64,000 bases of DNA from assembly GCF_009708005.2 (NCBI RefSeq), contig NZ_CP052757.1:930001-994000 (forward strand), in the 5' to 3' direction. The translations under genes and the position numbers were made by a program. The notes beneath the pieces were generated by a model. It had not been told where the DNA came from and did no database searches. It saw only the letters and a list, made by a program, of their open reading frames with translations. Within the stretch, counting starts at the first letter, position 1. Every line of letters starts with the position of its first letter. Origin of the DNA: Cellulosimicrobium protaetiae. Lineage in GTDB: Bacteria; Actinomycetota; Actinomycetes; Actinomycetales; Cellulomonadaceae. Below are positions 29,254 to 37,347 of this stretch, one piece after another.

Positions 29254-29309
29254 CCTAGGTGTACCCGACCAGCAGGCTGTAACCAACGTCGTGGCCGGGT
29301 ACACCTAGG
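29254..29309. repeat. 56-bp palindromic insert in response-regulator pseudogene
   Basis: Perfect 14-base inverted repeats, CCTAGGTGTACCCG and CGGGTACACCTAGG, flank a 28-base centre. Aligned with the intact paralogue (about 31190-31210), the flanks join almost seamlessly if the element is removed, so it looks like an insertion into the receiver-domain codons. It resembles a tiny non-autonomous element or the scar of one; no transposase gene is near. Confidence 0.6.
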
Positions 29310-29382
29310 CGCCGGCGTGCACGGCGTCGAGGATGACCGACCCGGTGTCGAACGACGTCAAGGTGACACGCCAGGCAAGCGT

Positions 29383-29396
29383 GTTAGGGCCCTAAC
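29383..29396. repeat. Perfect 14-bp palindrome
   Basis: GTTAGGGCCCTAAC lies inside the same pseudogene, and its flanking AGCG and CGCT bases extend the pairing with a two-base bulge. The corresponding stretch of the intact paralogue has no such palindrome, so it arose in the decayed copy. It could be a regulatory fossil or a chance product of decay. Confidence 0.35.
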
Positions 29397-29647
29397 GCTC
29401 CGAGTCGCGGCGCCCCCCTCATCCGGGGCATCCGCAGGTCCATGAGTACGACGTCCGGTTGTGCGCCTGGACCGCCGTGACGACCTCGTCACCGATCGGA
29501 CGCCTCGGCAACCACCTCTTGCCGTCCGGTCGCAGGATCGTCCGCAGCGGCCGTCGCACCCATCGCGTCGTCGACGACCAGCACCCTGATCACGCCTCGA
29601 CCCTAGGGGCGTCCGCCCACGTTCCCGCCAGAGGACCCCGTCATGCC

Positions 29648-30694
29648 TCAGGAGATCGCCAGCCGAGCACGCCACCCAGCGTTCACGACCCAGCGCCACG
29701 CTGAACGGCCCGGCGAGCCGGGCGCTGGCATCAGCATGCACCTTTCTCGTGACGGGTGACGTCGACCGCGACATCCGCCCATCTGCGCCGACCTCTCCAT
29801 AACCTTCGTGACACGGGGTCGCCGCTCCGCGGACCACAGGCGCAGCGCCTCGGGCACGCCCGCAGCAGCGGATCCAGCGCCGTCGAGCGCCTGGCACCAG
29901 CCCTGCCCGACGTTCGGCAGCATCGCGTTCGCCGCGTCTCCGACGAGCGCGACGCGCCCGGTCACGAGCGACGTCGGGGGAGCGGGGAGCTGCCGGAGCT
30001 TGTGGCACAGCACGTGGTCGGGGTCGACGGACGCGAGCAGGTCGGGGATCGGCGCGTGCCCGTCGGCGAGCCGGTCGCGGAGCTCCGCGAACGATGCCGC
30101 GACCCCACGTTCTCGCTCCCGACCGCACCACCCGGCTCGCCGGGCGGTGCCTCGGCGACGAGCCGCCACGCCGTCGACCCGCCGGGGACCGGCCCTGGCG
30201 CATCGGGCCACCAGCGTCGCCGGGTCGGCGAGTCTATGCCGTCGGCCGCGACGACGAGCGCCGCCTCGATCTCCTCGGCACCGCCCGGTGACCGGTAGTC
30301 GACGCTCAGCCGATCCCGGCGAGGGCTCCTGGTCCGAACGCTCGTCACGCTGTCGCGGCGCGTCGCCGCTCCGCCCGACGGCACCGTCCCGTCCGACGTC
30401 ACGGCCCTGCTCGACGGCGTCGCGCACCCGCACGCGCGCGGGCCGTCCCGCGTCGCCGAGGTCCACGACGGCGGCGTCGACGCCGAGCCGCAGCGCGCCG
30501 TCGGGCAGGGCGTCGGCGACCATGCCGACGAGCTGGGCGCGGAGCAGCACGAGCGTCTGGTCGCCGAACCGGGCGCTCGCGGCGGACGCGTTGGCGCGGA
30601 CGAGCCAGCGCCCGTCGGGCCGGCGCAGCCCGACCTCGCCCTGGAGCGCGGCGAGGTCGCGCAGCCGGTCGCCGAGGCCGAGCGCGGCGCTCAC
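29648..30694 (-). pseudogene. Truncated, frameshifted FAD-dependent monooxygenase
   Basis: Remnant of a salicylate hydroxylase-like flavoprotein. The reading frame opening at 30694 begins mid-protein (LGLGDRLRDLAALQGEVGL), lacking the N-terminal GxGxxG dinucleotide-binding fold. It shifts into another frame around 30400-30100 (AALVVAADGIDSPTRRRWW) and returns for the FAD-contact motif GDAANAMLPNVGQGWCQALD near 29950. The loss of the FAD-binding start plus two frame changes means it is not functional. It lies between the broken and the intact response regulators, so the whole stretch is decaying. Confidence 0.82.
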
Positions 30695-30851
30695 CAGGTC
30701 TCCATGCTGCAGAAGGTCACTCCGGCGACGCTACCGGCGACGCATCAGGCTCCGCGTCCCCCGCGCGGGGGAGTGCCGTCGGGGAGGGGCCGCGCCGCGG
30801 TCGCACCGCTGACTGCCGCGCTGTCGTCGCCAAGTCGACGGGTTGCGCGCG

Positions 30852-31496
30852 CTACCCCGTGGCCTGGGCGACGACGATGGCGAGTTGGGTGCGGTTCGCC
30901 ACCCCGACCTTGGAGCAGGCGCTGGAGAGGTGAGTCTTGACGGTCGCCTCGCCGAGGTAGAGGCGACCGGCGATCTCGCCGTTGGACAGCCCGTCGACGA
31001 GGAGGCGTGCGACGTCCATCTCGCGCTCGGTGAGCGCGGCCAGGCGCTCCCCGGCCACGCGACGGGTGGCCGCACCGGTGTCGGCCCCGACCTGCGTGAT
31101 CATCGTCTTCGCCGCGCGGGGCGACAGCGCGCCGCCGCCCCCGGCGACGGCGCGGACCGCGGCGACGATCTCCGCGGGTTCGGCGTCCTTGGCGAGGAAC
31201 CCGTCGGCTCCGGCACGGACCGCGTCGAGGATGATCTGCTCGGTGTCGAACGAGGTCATGGCGATCACGCCGGGCGGGTCGGGGAGCGCCCGAACCGCGC
31301 GGGTCGCGACGACCCCGTCGACGCGTGGCATCCGCAGGTCCATGAGGACGACGTCCGGGTGGTGGGCCTGGACCGCGGTGACGACCTGGTCGCCGTCGGC
31401 GGCCTCGGCGACGACGTAGAGCCCGCTCGCCTGCAGGATGGTGCGCAGCAGTCGGCGGACCATCGCGTCGTCGTCGACGACCATCACCCGGATCAC
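30852..31496 (-). CDS. NarL-family response regulator
   Basis: A 214-residue regulator with a receiver domain (acidic pocket VVDDD at residues 6-10, phosphoacceptor Asp53 in VLMDLRMPRVDG, Lys103 in FLAKDAEP) and a C-terminal LuxR/GerE helix-turn-helix (LTEREMDVARLLVDGLSNGE, then EATVKTHLSSACSKVG). GTG 31496, giving MIRVMVVDDD, is the natural start; ATG 31523 would add nine residues outside the fold. It follows the histidine kinase gene by 42 bases on the same strand, so the two form a two-component system. The target genes are unknown; the adjacent DUF4352 membrane protein, divergent from the kinase, is a plausible one. A decayed copy lies at 28906-29597. Confidence 0.95.
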   Translation of the reverse strand: MIRVMVVDDDAMVRRLLRTILQASGLYVVAEAADGDQVVTAVQAHHPDVVLMDLRMPRVDGVVATRAVRALPDPPGVIAMTSFDTEQIILDAVRAGADGFLAKDAEPAEIVAAVRAVAGGGGALSPRAAKTMITQVGADTGAATRRVAGERLAALTEREMDVARLLVDGLSNGEIAGRLYLGEATVKTHLSSACSKVGVANRTQLAIVVAQATG

Positions 31497-31538
31497 GACG
31501 CGAGAGTAGCGGTGACCGCCCACGCGGGGCAGCGACGG

Positions 31539-33098
31539 TCAGCGGCCCCGACCGGTGCCGGGCTGCTCCGTCGGCGGGTCCCAGGGCAGGCGGGCCCGCA
31601 CGACGAACCGGCCGCCGTCCACGCCGGCGTCGAACGTGCCGCCCACGGCCTCGCACCGCTCGCGCATACCCACGACCCCGGCACCGCCGCCCGGCACGCC
31701 GGTGCCGCCGACCGTGGCGCCGGGCTCACCGAGCAGCGGGGTGGCGTACGGGTCGAGGTCGCGCGTCAGCGCGTTGCGCACGGTGATGGTGACGCCGTCG
31801 CCGGGCCGCGCCCGGACGTCCACCTCCGCCCTGGCCCCGGGCGCATGCTTCATGACGTTGGTCAGGGACTCCTGCACCACCCGGTACACGGCCCGCGTGA
31901 GCGCGGGGGGCGCGGCGTCGGCGTCGGTGACGAACACGGTCGCCGCGAGGTCGACGCCCGCGGTCCGGGCGTCGTCGAGCAGGGTCGCGAGGTCTCCCAG
32001 GGCGGGAGCGGACCCGGTGTACTGCTCCGACCCGGCGCGCAGGGACGTGATGAGGGCGCGCATCTCGTCGAGCGCGCGGTGTGCGGAGGACCGCATGGTG
32101 CGGGCGGCGTCGACCACCCCGGGGTCGTTCGTGGTCACCTCGAGCGCGGACGCCTGGAGGGAGACGACGGAGAGGTTGTGCGCGACCGTGTCGTGCATCT
32201 CGCGCGCGATGAGCTCGCGCTCGTCCTGGCGCGACAGCTCGGTGCGCAGCTCGTCCGCCTGCGTGCTGAGCGCCTCCGCGCGCCGGTTCTCGGCGACGGC
32301 GACCTGCTGCGCGGCGTCGGCACGCCCGAGCGCCCGGCGCAGGAACCCGGCCCCCACGGACAGGGCGAGGCACAGCAGGGTCAGCACGACGTACCCCACC
32401 GGGTCGAGGTAGGACGTCGCGGTGGTCCCCACCGGTGTCGTGGAGAAGATCACCGCAGCGCCGTCGCGTGCCGCGTCGCGCCAGAACGAGACCCCGACGG
32501 CGAGCGTCGTCGCGGCGGTGCACAGCGCGACGACCTTCCACCGCCGCTCCCGCGCGATCACGAAGGGCAGCGCGACGAGCGGGGCCATCGCGCCGACGGG
32601 GGTCAGGACGCCCGCGGCGGCGGTGGCCAGGCACACGACGACGGCGTGCCGGTCGCGCCACACGACGGCCGCCGCGAGCCCGGCCGCGAGCACCCACCAG
32701 AACAGCGTGAGCCCGACCCGCCACCCGGCAGGGTCCGGGCCGAGCCCGATGTTGTCGTACGTCGCGCTGACGATCCCGACGCAGAACGTCGCGGTCGCCG
32801 CGGCGACGGTGCCCAGGACGGACCACGCCCGGCCGAGCAGCGATGGCCCGGTGGCGGGGCGGACGGGGTAGGGCCCGGCGGCGTGGTGGTACGGCGGCGG
32901 GTACGGGTGCGAGGAGAGCGGTGGGCCCGACGGCGGCCGTGTGCCGCCCGGGGGCGGGCCCGCCCAGGTCACGGGCGGGGTCGGCTGGCCCGCGTACGGG
33001 ACAGGGTGTCGTGGCGGAGGGCCGCCGGCACCGCGGGGAGCACCGGCGCCGTACGGACCGGCCGGAGGCGGTCCGGGCTGCTGCGGTGGCGGGTGCAT
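31539..33098 (-). CDS. Sensor histidine kinase (HisKA_3 / NarL type)
   Basis: A 519-residue membrane kinase. The first ~90 residues are a Pro/Gly/Tyr-rich cytoplasmic tail, followed by about six hydrophobic segments between residues 95 and 250, forming the sensor. The phosphoacceptor region reads REMHDTVAHNLSVVSLQASA near residue 297, the HisKA_3 class that partners NarL-type regulators. The ATPase N-box is ESLTNVMKHAPGARAEV near 420, with later Gly-rich loops (GAGVVGMRERCEAVGG). ATG 33098 is chosen because translation from there starts the proline-rich tail, which is typical of such actinobacterial proteins. Its signal is unknown. The same type of Pro/Tyr/Gly tail occurs on the neighbouring DUF4352 protein, which starts 199 bases away on the other strand. 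Confidence 0.93.
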   Translation of the reverse strand: MHPPPQQPGPPPAGPYGAGAPRGAGGPPPRHPVPYAGQPTPPVTWAGPPPGGTRPPSGPPLSSHPYPPPYHHAAGPYPVRPATGPSLLGRAWSVLGTVAAATATFCVGIVSATYDNIGLGPDPAGWRVGLTLFWWVLAAGLAAAVVWRDRHAVVVCLATAAAGVLTPVGAMAPLVALPFVIARERRWKVVALCTAATTLAVGVSFWRDAARDGAAVIFSTTPVGTTATSYLDPVGYVVLTLLCLALSVGAGFLRRALGRADAAQQVAVAENRRAEALSTQADELRTELSRQDERELIAREMHDTVAHNLSVVSLQASALEVTTNDPGVVDAARTMRSSAHRALDEMRALITSLRAGSEQYTGSAPALGDLATLLDDARTAGVDLAATVFVTDADAAPPALTRAVYRVVQESLTNVMKHAPGARAEVDVRARPGDGVTITVRNALTRDLDPYATPLLGEPGATVGGTGVPGGGAGVVGMRERCEAVGGTFDAGVDGGRFVVRARLPWDPPTEQPGTGRGR

Positions 33099-33296
33099 GG
33101 GCGCGAGCCTACGGGCACCCGCCGACGGCGGGGCTCCATCGTTCGGCCGGGGCCGGCGGTTTGGGATCCACCGGTCGGGGTGCCGGGTCGAGCCGGTCGG
33201 GGGATCCCCCGGATCGACCACGACGCGCACTCTCGTCGTCGAGACCAGCACGACGTCGCCGACCGAGCGCCGTCGACCACGACGCAGGAGGCGACG

Positions 33297-34139
33297 ATGT
33301 CCGCACCCACCCCGCACCCGCAGCAGCACCCTCCGGTGCCGCCGACCGGCCCGCAGTCCTCGTTCGCCCCACCCCCCGGCGGCCATCCGCAGTCGGGACC
33401 GGCCGCGAGGCCCACGATGCCGCCCTACGGCGCGCACCCGCCGCAGGGCTACCCGGTCCACGGCTACCCGGCGCCGGGCGGGCAGCCGGGCGTCCCGCCC
33501 ACGCCCCGGAAGTCCTGGTTCGCACGGCACAAGATCCTCACCGGGCTGGGCGTCGTCGTGCTCCTCATGATCGTGGGCGCGAGCCTCGGCGGCGGGGGCG
33601 ACGACGAGCCGGCCGCGCCCGCCGCCGTCGCGGACGCGGGTGCCGAGGCCACCAGCCCCGAGGACGCCGACGTCGAGGCGGACACCGCGCCCGCCGAGGA
33701 GGAACCCGCCGAGGAGCCCGCACCCGCACCCGAGCCGCCCGCGGCGCCCGGCGTCGGGACGGCCGTGCGCGACGGCAAGTTCGAGTTCACCGTGACGTCG
33801 GTGGAGACCGGCGTCCCGAGCGTCGGCGACCAGTACCTCAGCCAGGAGGCGCAGGGCCAGTACGTGCTCGTGCACATGACGGTGACGAACATCGGCGACG
33901 AGGCGCAGATGTTCACGGGCGGCAACCAGCAGCTCACCGACACCGAGGGTCGCACGCACGAGAGCGACAGCACGGCAGCGATCTACCTCGGCGACACGAA
34001 CAGCTTCCTCACGGACATCAACCCGGGCAACGCGGTCGAGGGGGTCGTCGTGTTCGACATCCCGGTCGACGCCGTCCCCGCGACGCTCTCCCTGCACGAC
34101 TCGATGTTCTCGGGCGGCGTCGAGGTCTCGCTGGGCTGA
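33297..34139 (+). CDS. DUF4352 membrane-anchored extracellular protein
   Basis: A 280-residue protein with a Pro/Gly/Tyr-rich cytoplasmic N-terminus (residues 1-75), one transmembrane helix (KILTGLGVVVLLMIVGASL, ~80-100), an acidic Ala/Glu/Pro linker and a C-terminal immunoglobulin-like DUF4352 domain (residues ~155-280), containing GQYVLVHMTVTNIGDEA and a TEGRTHESDS loop. The domain is therefore exposed outside the membrane. DUF4352 proteins are commonly found next to sensors in Gram-positives, but their ligand is unknown. CAGGAGG lies 6 bases before the ATG. It is divergent from the histidine kinase, which has a similar proline-rich tail. Confidence 0.88.
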   Translation: MSAPTPHPQQHPPVPPTGPQSSFAPPPGGHPQSGPAARPTMPPYGAHPPQGYPVHGYPAPGGQPGVPPTPRKSWFARHKILTGLGVVVLLMIVGASLGGGGDDEPAAPAAVADAGAEATSPEDADVEADTAPAEEEPAEEPAPAPEPPAAPGVGTAVRDGKFEFTVTSVETGVPSVGDQYLSQEAQGQYVLVHMTVTNIGDEAQMFTGGNQQLTDTEGRTHESDSTAAIYLGDTNSFLTDINPGNAVEGVVVFDIPVDAVPATLSLHDSMFSGGVEVSLG

Positions 34140-34218
34140 TCGCACCTCGCCGCCGTCCCGTCGCGGCGGGTCGGTCCTCACCGGGCGCCACGGCCACGTC
34201 CTCGATCGCTTCTAGGGT

Positions 34219-34239
34219 GTGACCGTGGCGCCGGGTCAC
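34219..34239. promoter_or_regulatory. Inverted repeat upstream of GH43 gene
   Basis: GTGACC and GGTCAC are perfect 6-base arms separated by 9 bases, 134 bases before the GH43 start. The following 100 bases are locally AT-rich and contain a TTGACT that could be a -35 box, but I see no convincing -10 hexamer. A carbohydrate-responsive operator is possible; the arms are short. Confidence 0.25.
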
Positions 34240-34372
34240 GGAGTCGCAGGAGCGAAGACATGTTTGGTTGTGCGAGAAGTTGTTGACTTGTGAGAGTCCG
34301 CCCGGGACACTCGAAGCCCCGAGGTCGACGCCGTCCCGGGTTCTTGCCCCCTCACCGTCGAGAGGACACCCC

Positions 34373-36550
34373 ATGAAGTACTTCTCGTCCCGCGCGCGCT
34401 CGCGTGCCACCGCTGTCACGAGTGCGTTGATCGCGCTCGGGCTGGCGGTCTCGGGCGCGGCCGCCGCCACGGCGGCGCCGGCCCCGGCGGCCGCACCGGC
34501 CGCGGTGCCCGTCGCCGAGCCGACGATCTCCCCGGTCGTCGACGCGAACTTCCCCGACCCCGACATCCTGCTCGTCGACGGCGTCTACCACGCCTACGCG
34601 ACGAACCACCAGGGTCAGAACGTGCAGCACCGCACGTCGACGGACCTCGTCACGTGGAGCGCACCGACCGACGTCGCGCCCGACCTCGGAGCCTGGGTCA
34701 GCGAGTCGTGCACGTTCTCGCCGGGTGGCGCGACCGACCGCTGCGTGTGGGCCCCGGAGGTCTCGGCAGTCGAGGGCGGCTACGCCCTGTATTACACGGC
34801 GCGCGACGCGACGTCGCCCCGCCAGTGCCTCGGCGTTGCGCTGTCCGACACGCCGGAGGGCCCCTTCGTCCCCGTCGGCGACGACCCGATCGTGTGCCCC
34901 AACGGCGAGGCCGGCACGGAGGACCTCGGCGGCGCGATCGACGCCGCGACGTTCGTCGACGGCGACCAGCTCTACCTGCTGTGGAAGGCCGACGGGAACT
35001 GCTGCGCGGGCAAGACGGCCATCATCTTCGCCCAGCCGCTCTCGCCCGACGGCGCGACGCTCACCGGCCCGCCCGTCGAGCTGATCCGCGTCGACACGGC
35101 CTACGAGGGTCGCGTCGTCGAGGGCCCGACGCTCCTGGAGCGCGACGGCACGTACTACCTCTTCTACTCCGCCAACGACTTCGGCGGGGGCGGCTACCGC
35201 ACCTCGTACGCGACGGCGTCGAGCCTCGCCGGCCCGTGGACCAAGGCCACGACCGAGCTCCTCACGAGCGACCGCTTCCAGGGCGACGTGCGCGGCCCGG
35301 GCGGGCAGGACGTCGTGACGGCGCCCGACGGCTCCGACGCGATCGTCTTCCACGGCTGGAACGAGGCGTTCACCTACCGCGCGATGTACGTCGCGGACCT
35401 CGAGTGGACCGCGGACGGCGTCCCGTTCGTCCCGCAGGCGTCCGACCGCTACCAGGCCGAGGACGGCGTCGTCACGAACGCGCGCGTCGTGGCCGACGGC
35501 GGGGCGTCGGGCGGGGCGAAGGTCGGCGGCCTGGACTTCGCCGACTCGTCCGTGACGGTCGAGGTCCACGCCGACGAGGCCGGCCCGGCCCTCCTGGGCA
35601 TCCGGTTCGCCAACGGGTCCTTCGACGGCTCGACCCGCGTCCCGTCGACGAGCACGCTGTCCGTCAACGGCGGGGCCGCGGAGACCGTCGTCTTCCCGCA
35701 CACCACGTGGGGCAACTGGCAGACGTCCGAGCACGTCGTGGACCTCGTCGCGGGCACCAACACGATCACGCTGACCCGCGGGACGTTCTACACCGAGCTC
35801 GACGCGTTCGACGTCTACCCCGCGACGCGCGACCCGCGCCCGTCCGCGCCGCCCGTCATCCCGTCCGACGCGACGCGGTACGAGTTCGAGGACGGCGTCA
35901 TCACACGCGGCTCTGTCGGGAGCGCGTCGGGTGCGTCCGGCGGTCAGAAGGTCGGCGGGCTCGACTTCCTCGACAGCTCCGTCGCGCTCCAGGTCCACGC
36001 CGACGAGGCGGGCCCGTACACGCTGGGGGTCCGGTTCGCGAACGGCTCCGAGCGGGGTGGCTACACGCTCGCCTCGACGAGCACCGTCACGGTGAACGGC
36101 GCGGACGCCGGGGTCGTCACCTTCCCGCACACCACGTGGGGCAACTGGCAGTCGGTCACGCACGAGGTCGAGCTCCAGCAGGGCTGGAACACCGTCGCCC
36201 TCACCAAGCTCACCTGGTACACCGAGCTTGACGCGCTCGACGTCTTCCCGGCCGAGGTGCCGCCCGTCGACCCGCAGGTCACCGTCACCGCGCAGCCGCG
36301 CTGCCTCGGCGGCACCCCGTACCTCGCCGTGCGCGCGACGAACGACGGCGACGAGACCGTCGCGATCGCCCTCCGGACCGAGCACGGCGAGCGGTCGTTC
36401 TCCCAGGTGGACCCGGGCAAGAACGCGTACCAGTCGTTCAAGGTCCGCGGCGGCGCGCTCGCGGCGGGCGAGGCGCTGGTCGTCGTCACCGACGTCGCGG
36501 GGACGACGACGGAGGTGACCGCCGCGTACGACGCGCTCACCTGCGCGTAG
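34373..36550 (+). CDS. Secreted GH43-family glycoside hydrolase with two CBM35-like modules
   Basis: A 725-residue exported enzyme likely acting on arabinose- or xylose-containing plant polysaccharides. It has a signal peptide ending near ATAAPAPA and a five-bladed GH43 domain (residues ~55-340) with the expected acids: base Asp in FPDPDIL, pKa-modulating Asp in GGAIDAA, and acid Glu in VVEGPTLLERDG near 249. Two CBM6/35-like sandwiches (~355-482 and ~500-625) follow; they share FPHTTWGNWQ and TELDA(F/L)DV(Y/F)P and clearly arose by duplication, and one stretch of nearly 30 bases is identical between them. The last ~90 residues (QPRCLGGTPYLAVRATNDG) recur at the C-terminus of the phosphatase at 55438. 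GH43 substrate choice cannot be read from sequence. Start ATG follows GAGAGGA. Confidence 0.92.
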   Translation: MKYFSSRARSRATAVTSALIALGLAVSGAAAATAAPAPAAAPAAVPVAEPTISPVVDANFPDPDILLVDGVYHAYATNHQGQNVQHRTSTDLVTWSAPTDVAPDLGAWVSESCTFSPGGATDRCVWAPEVSAVEGGYALYYTARDATSPRQCLGVALSDTPEGPFVPVGDDPIVCPNGEAGTEDLGGAIDAATFVDGDQLYLLWKADGNCCAGKTAIIFAQPLSPDGATLTGPPVELIRVDTAYEGRVVEGPTLLERDGTYYLFYSANDFGGGGYRTSYATASSLAGPWTKATTELLTSDRFQGDVRGPGGQDVVTAPDGSDAIVFHGWNEAFTYRAMYVADLEWTADGVPFVPQASDRYQAEDGVVTNARVVADGGASGGAKVGGLDFADSSVTVEVHADEAGPALLGIRFANGSFDGSTRVPSTSTLSVNGGAAETVVFPHTTWGNWQTSEHVVDLVAGTNTITLTRGTFYTELDAFDVYPATRDPRPSAPPVIPSDATRYEFEDGVITRGSVGSASGASGGQKVGGLDFLDSSVALQVHADEAGPYTLGVRFANGSERGGYTLASTSTVTVNGADAGVVTFPHTTWGNWQSVTHEVELQQGWNTVALTKLTWYTELDALDVFPAEVPPVDPQVTVTAQPRCLGGTPYLAVRATNDGDETVAIALRTEHGERSFSQVDPGKNAYQSFKVRGGALAAGEALVVVTDVAGTTTEVTAAYDALTCA

Positions 36551-36560
36551 CCTCGAAAGA

Positions 36561-36597
36561 CCCGCGGTACCGCTCGGCCGATGAGCGGTGCCGTGGG
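36561..36597. terminator. Hairpin after GH43 gene
   Basis: A 15-base stem (CCCGCGGTACCGCTC with GAGCGGTGCCGTGGG, two G-U pairs) and a 7-base loop begin 10 bases after the GH43 stop, fitting an intrinsic terminator without a U tract, as is common in actinobacteria. The GGCCGATGAGCGG part recurs in the hairpin at 37930. Confidence 0.6.
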
Positions 36598-36606
36598 CCT
36601 GCCCGA

Positions 36607-36674
36607 CGAGATCGACCCCAGCGTCGCGAGATCGGCCTCCTGAAGGTTGATCTCGAACGCTGGGGTCGATTTCG
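36607..36674. repeat. Long imperfect hairpin
   Basis: Arms of about 26 bases at 36608-36633 and 36649-36673 pair with one mismatch and one small bulge around a 15-base loop. They contain ATCGACCCCAGCGT and its complement. Together with the preceding hairpin it makes a double structure after the GH43 gene. The CCCCAGCG core also occurs in the perfect palindrome at 57596, so it may be a dispersed palindromic element. Confidence 0.55.
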
Positions 36675-36675
36675 T

Positions 36676-36705
36676 GGTGCGGTGCGGTGCGGTGCGGTGC
36701 GGTGC
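36676..36705. repeat. GGTGC x6 pentanucleotide repeat
   Basis: Six perfect tandem copies of GGTGC in the gap between the GH43 gene and the toxin-antitoxin pair. No reading frame or promoter obviously uses it. Repeats of this sort can vary in copy number by slippage. Confidence 0.9.
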
Positions 36706-36820
36706 ACGACGGCGCCCGTGTCTCTGCTGCGGACGCCACGGTGGCAAGGTGCCCGACGGCGGCCGTGCGGACGTGTGGGACGGAGCGCCCGACGGCGGTC
36801 GTCGAGTGCGGGGGCGGGAA

Positions 36821-36907
36821 TCAGTCGGGCAGGTCGTCGGTGACGAGCCGAGACCGGGCCTCGTAGACGCGCAGCGCGTCGGCGGCTGATGTGATGGTCG
36901 CGGTGCC
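36821..36907 (-). pseudogene. Duplicated 3' fragment of the PKD-protein gene
   Basis: About 87 bases encode the C-terminal end LRVYEARSRLVTDDLPD and stop. They match the end of the intact PKD protein at 41762 (LRVYEARSRLVTDDLPG) at nearly every base. Nothing else of that gene is present and the flanks are unrelated, so it is an isolated fragment left by recombination. The rest of the 36708-36987 stretch holds nothing I recognise. Confidence 0.75.
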
Positions 36908-36987
36908 GGAACAGGGGGTCCATGACGAACTCGTCGCCCGTTTAGACCTCATCGCCGACGGGCGGCAACGGCGAACGGGGCGGTGAC

Positions 36988-37347
36988 TCAGTCCGAAGCG
37001 TCCGGGTGCTCCTCGATCAGATGGTCGACGCCCCGTGCGACCTCCGGGATGTTGATCGCCAGGATCGCCCAGAGCAGCTCGGTGTCGACGATGTCGTAGC
37101 CGTGGGCGATGACGTTGCGCGCGTCCTTGACGCGCCGGAGCTCGAGGTCGGGGTGGGCGCCGACGAATCCTGGCTCGTCCCGGTCGATCCTGCTGACGCA
37201 CTCTCCGAGTCGGATCAGGAGGTCTTCGGCGGCGTAGCGCAGCATCTCGTCGGCGTCGTAGGCGTCCTTGCCTCGTGCGATGAGGCGCCCCACGGCCTCG
37301 GCGTGCTCCACCAGGTCGCGGAGCCACCGCCGCGTCCGAGCGTTCAC
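36988..37347 (-). CDS. hepT: HepT-like ribonuclease toxin (DUF86)
   Basis: A 119-residue all-helical HEPN protein. The catalytic R-X4-H motif is intact in RNVIAHGYD, and the Tyr after it is the residue that the cognate antitoxin AMPylates in characterised pairs. HepT proteins are RNases held inactive by MntA-type antitoxins. GTG 37347 overlaps the MntA stop (GTGA), so the toxin is made only after antitoxin translation. Length and helix pattern are normal for the family, and nothing suggests damage. Such pairs stabilise mobile DNA and also act in phage defence. This one sits in a hairpin-rich stretch with a gene fragment, so recent acquisition is plausible. Confidence 0.92.
   Translation of the reverse strand: MNARTRRWLRDLVEHAEAVGRLIARGKDAYDADEMLRYAAEDLLIRLGECVSRIDRDEPGFVGAHPDLELRRVKDARNVIAHGYDIVDTELLWAILAINIPEVARGVDHLIEEHPDASD

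Larger units (their letters stand above)
28906..29597 (-). pseudogene. Degraded NarL/LuxR-type response regulator
   Basis: Remnant of a response regulator closely related to the intact one at 30852-31496. The C-terminal HTH (GLSNQEIAQRLFLGEATIKPHL) is readable. Upstream pieces match the receiver domain in other frames: IRVLVVDD at the start, VVLMDLRMP in the middle and the segment around FLAKGA. There are several frameshifts, a deleted stretch after the VVDD segment and a 56-bp palindromic insert at 29254-29309. No continuous reading frame spans it, so it cannot give a working regulator. Confidence 0.85.

Noticed and set aside
36676-36705. CRISPR-like repeat
   Set aside because: The unit is only 5 bases with no spacers; no array was seen anywhere in the window.
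34352-36739. 795-residue minus-strand frame opposite the GH43 gene
   Set aside because: It is the antisense of clear GH43 and CBM motifs and has a composition typical of a shadow frame.
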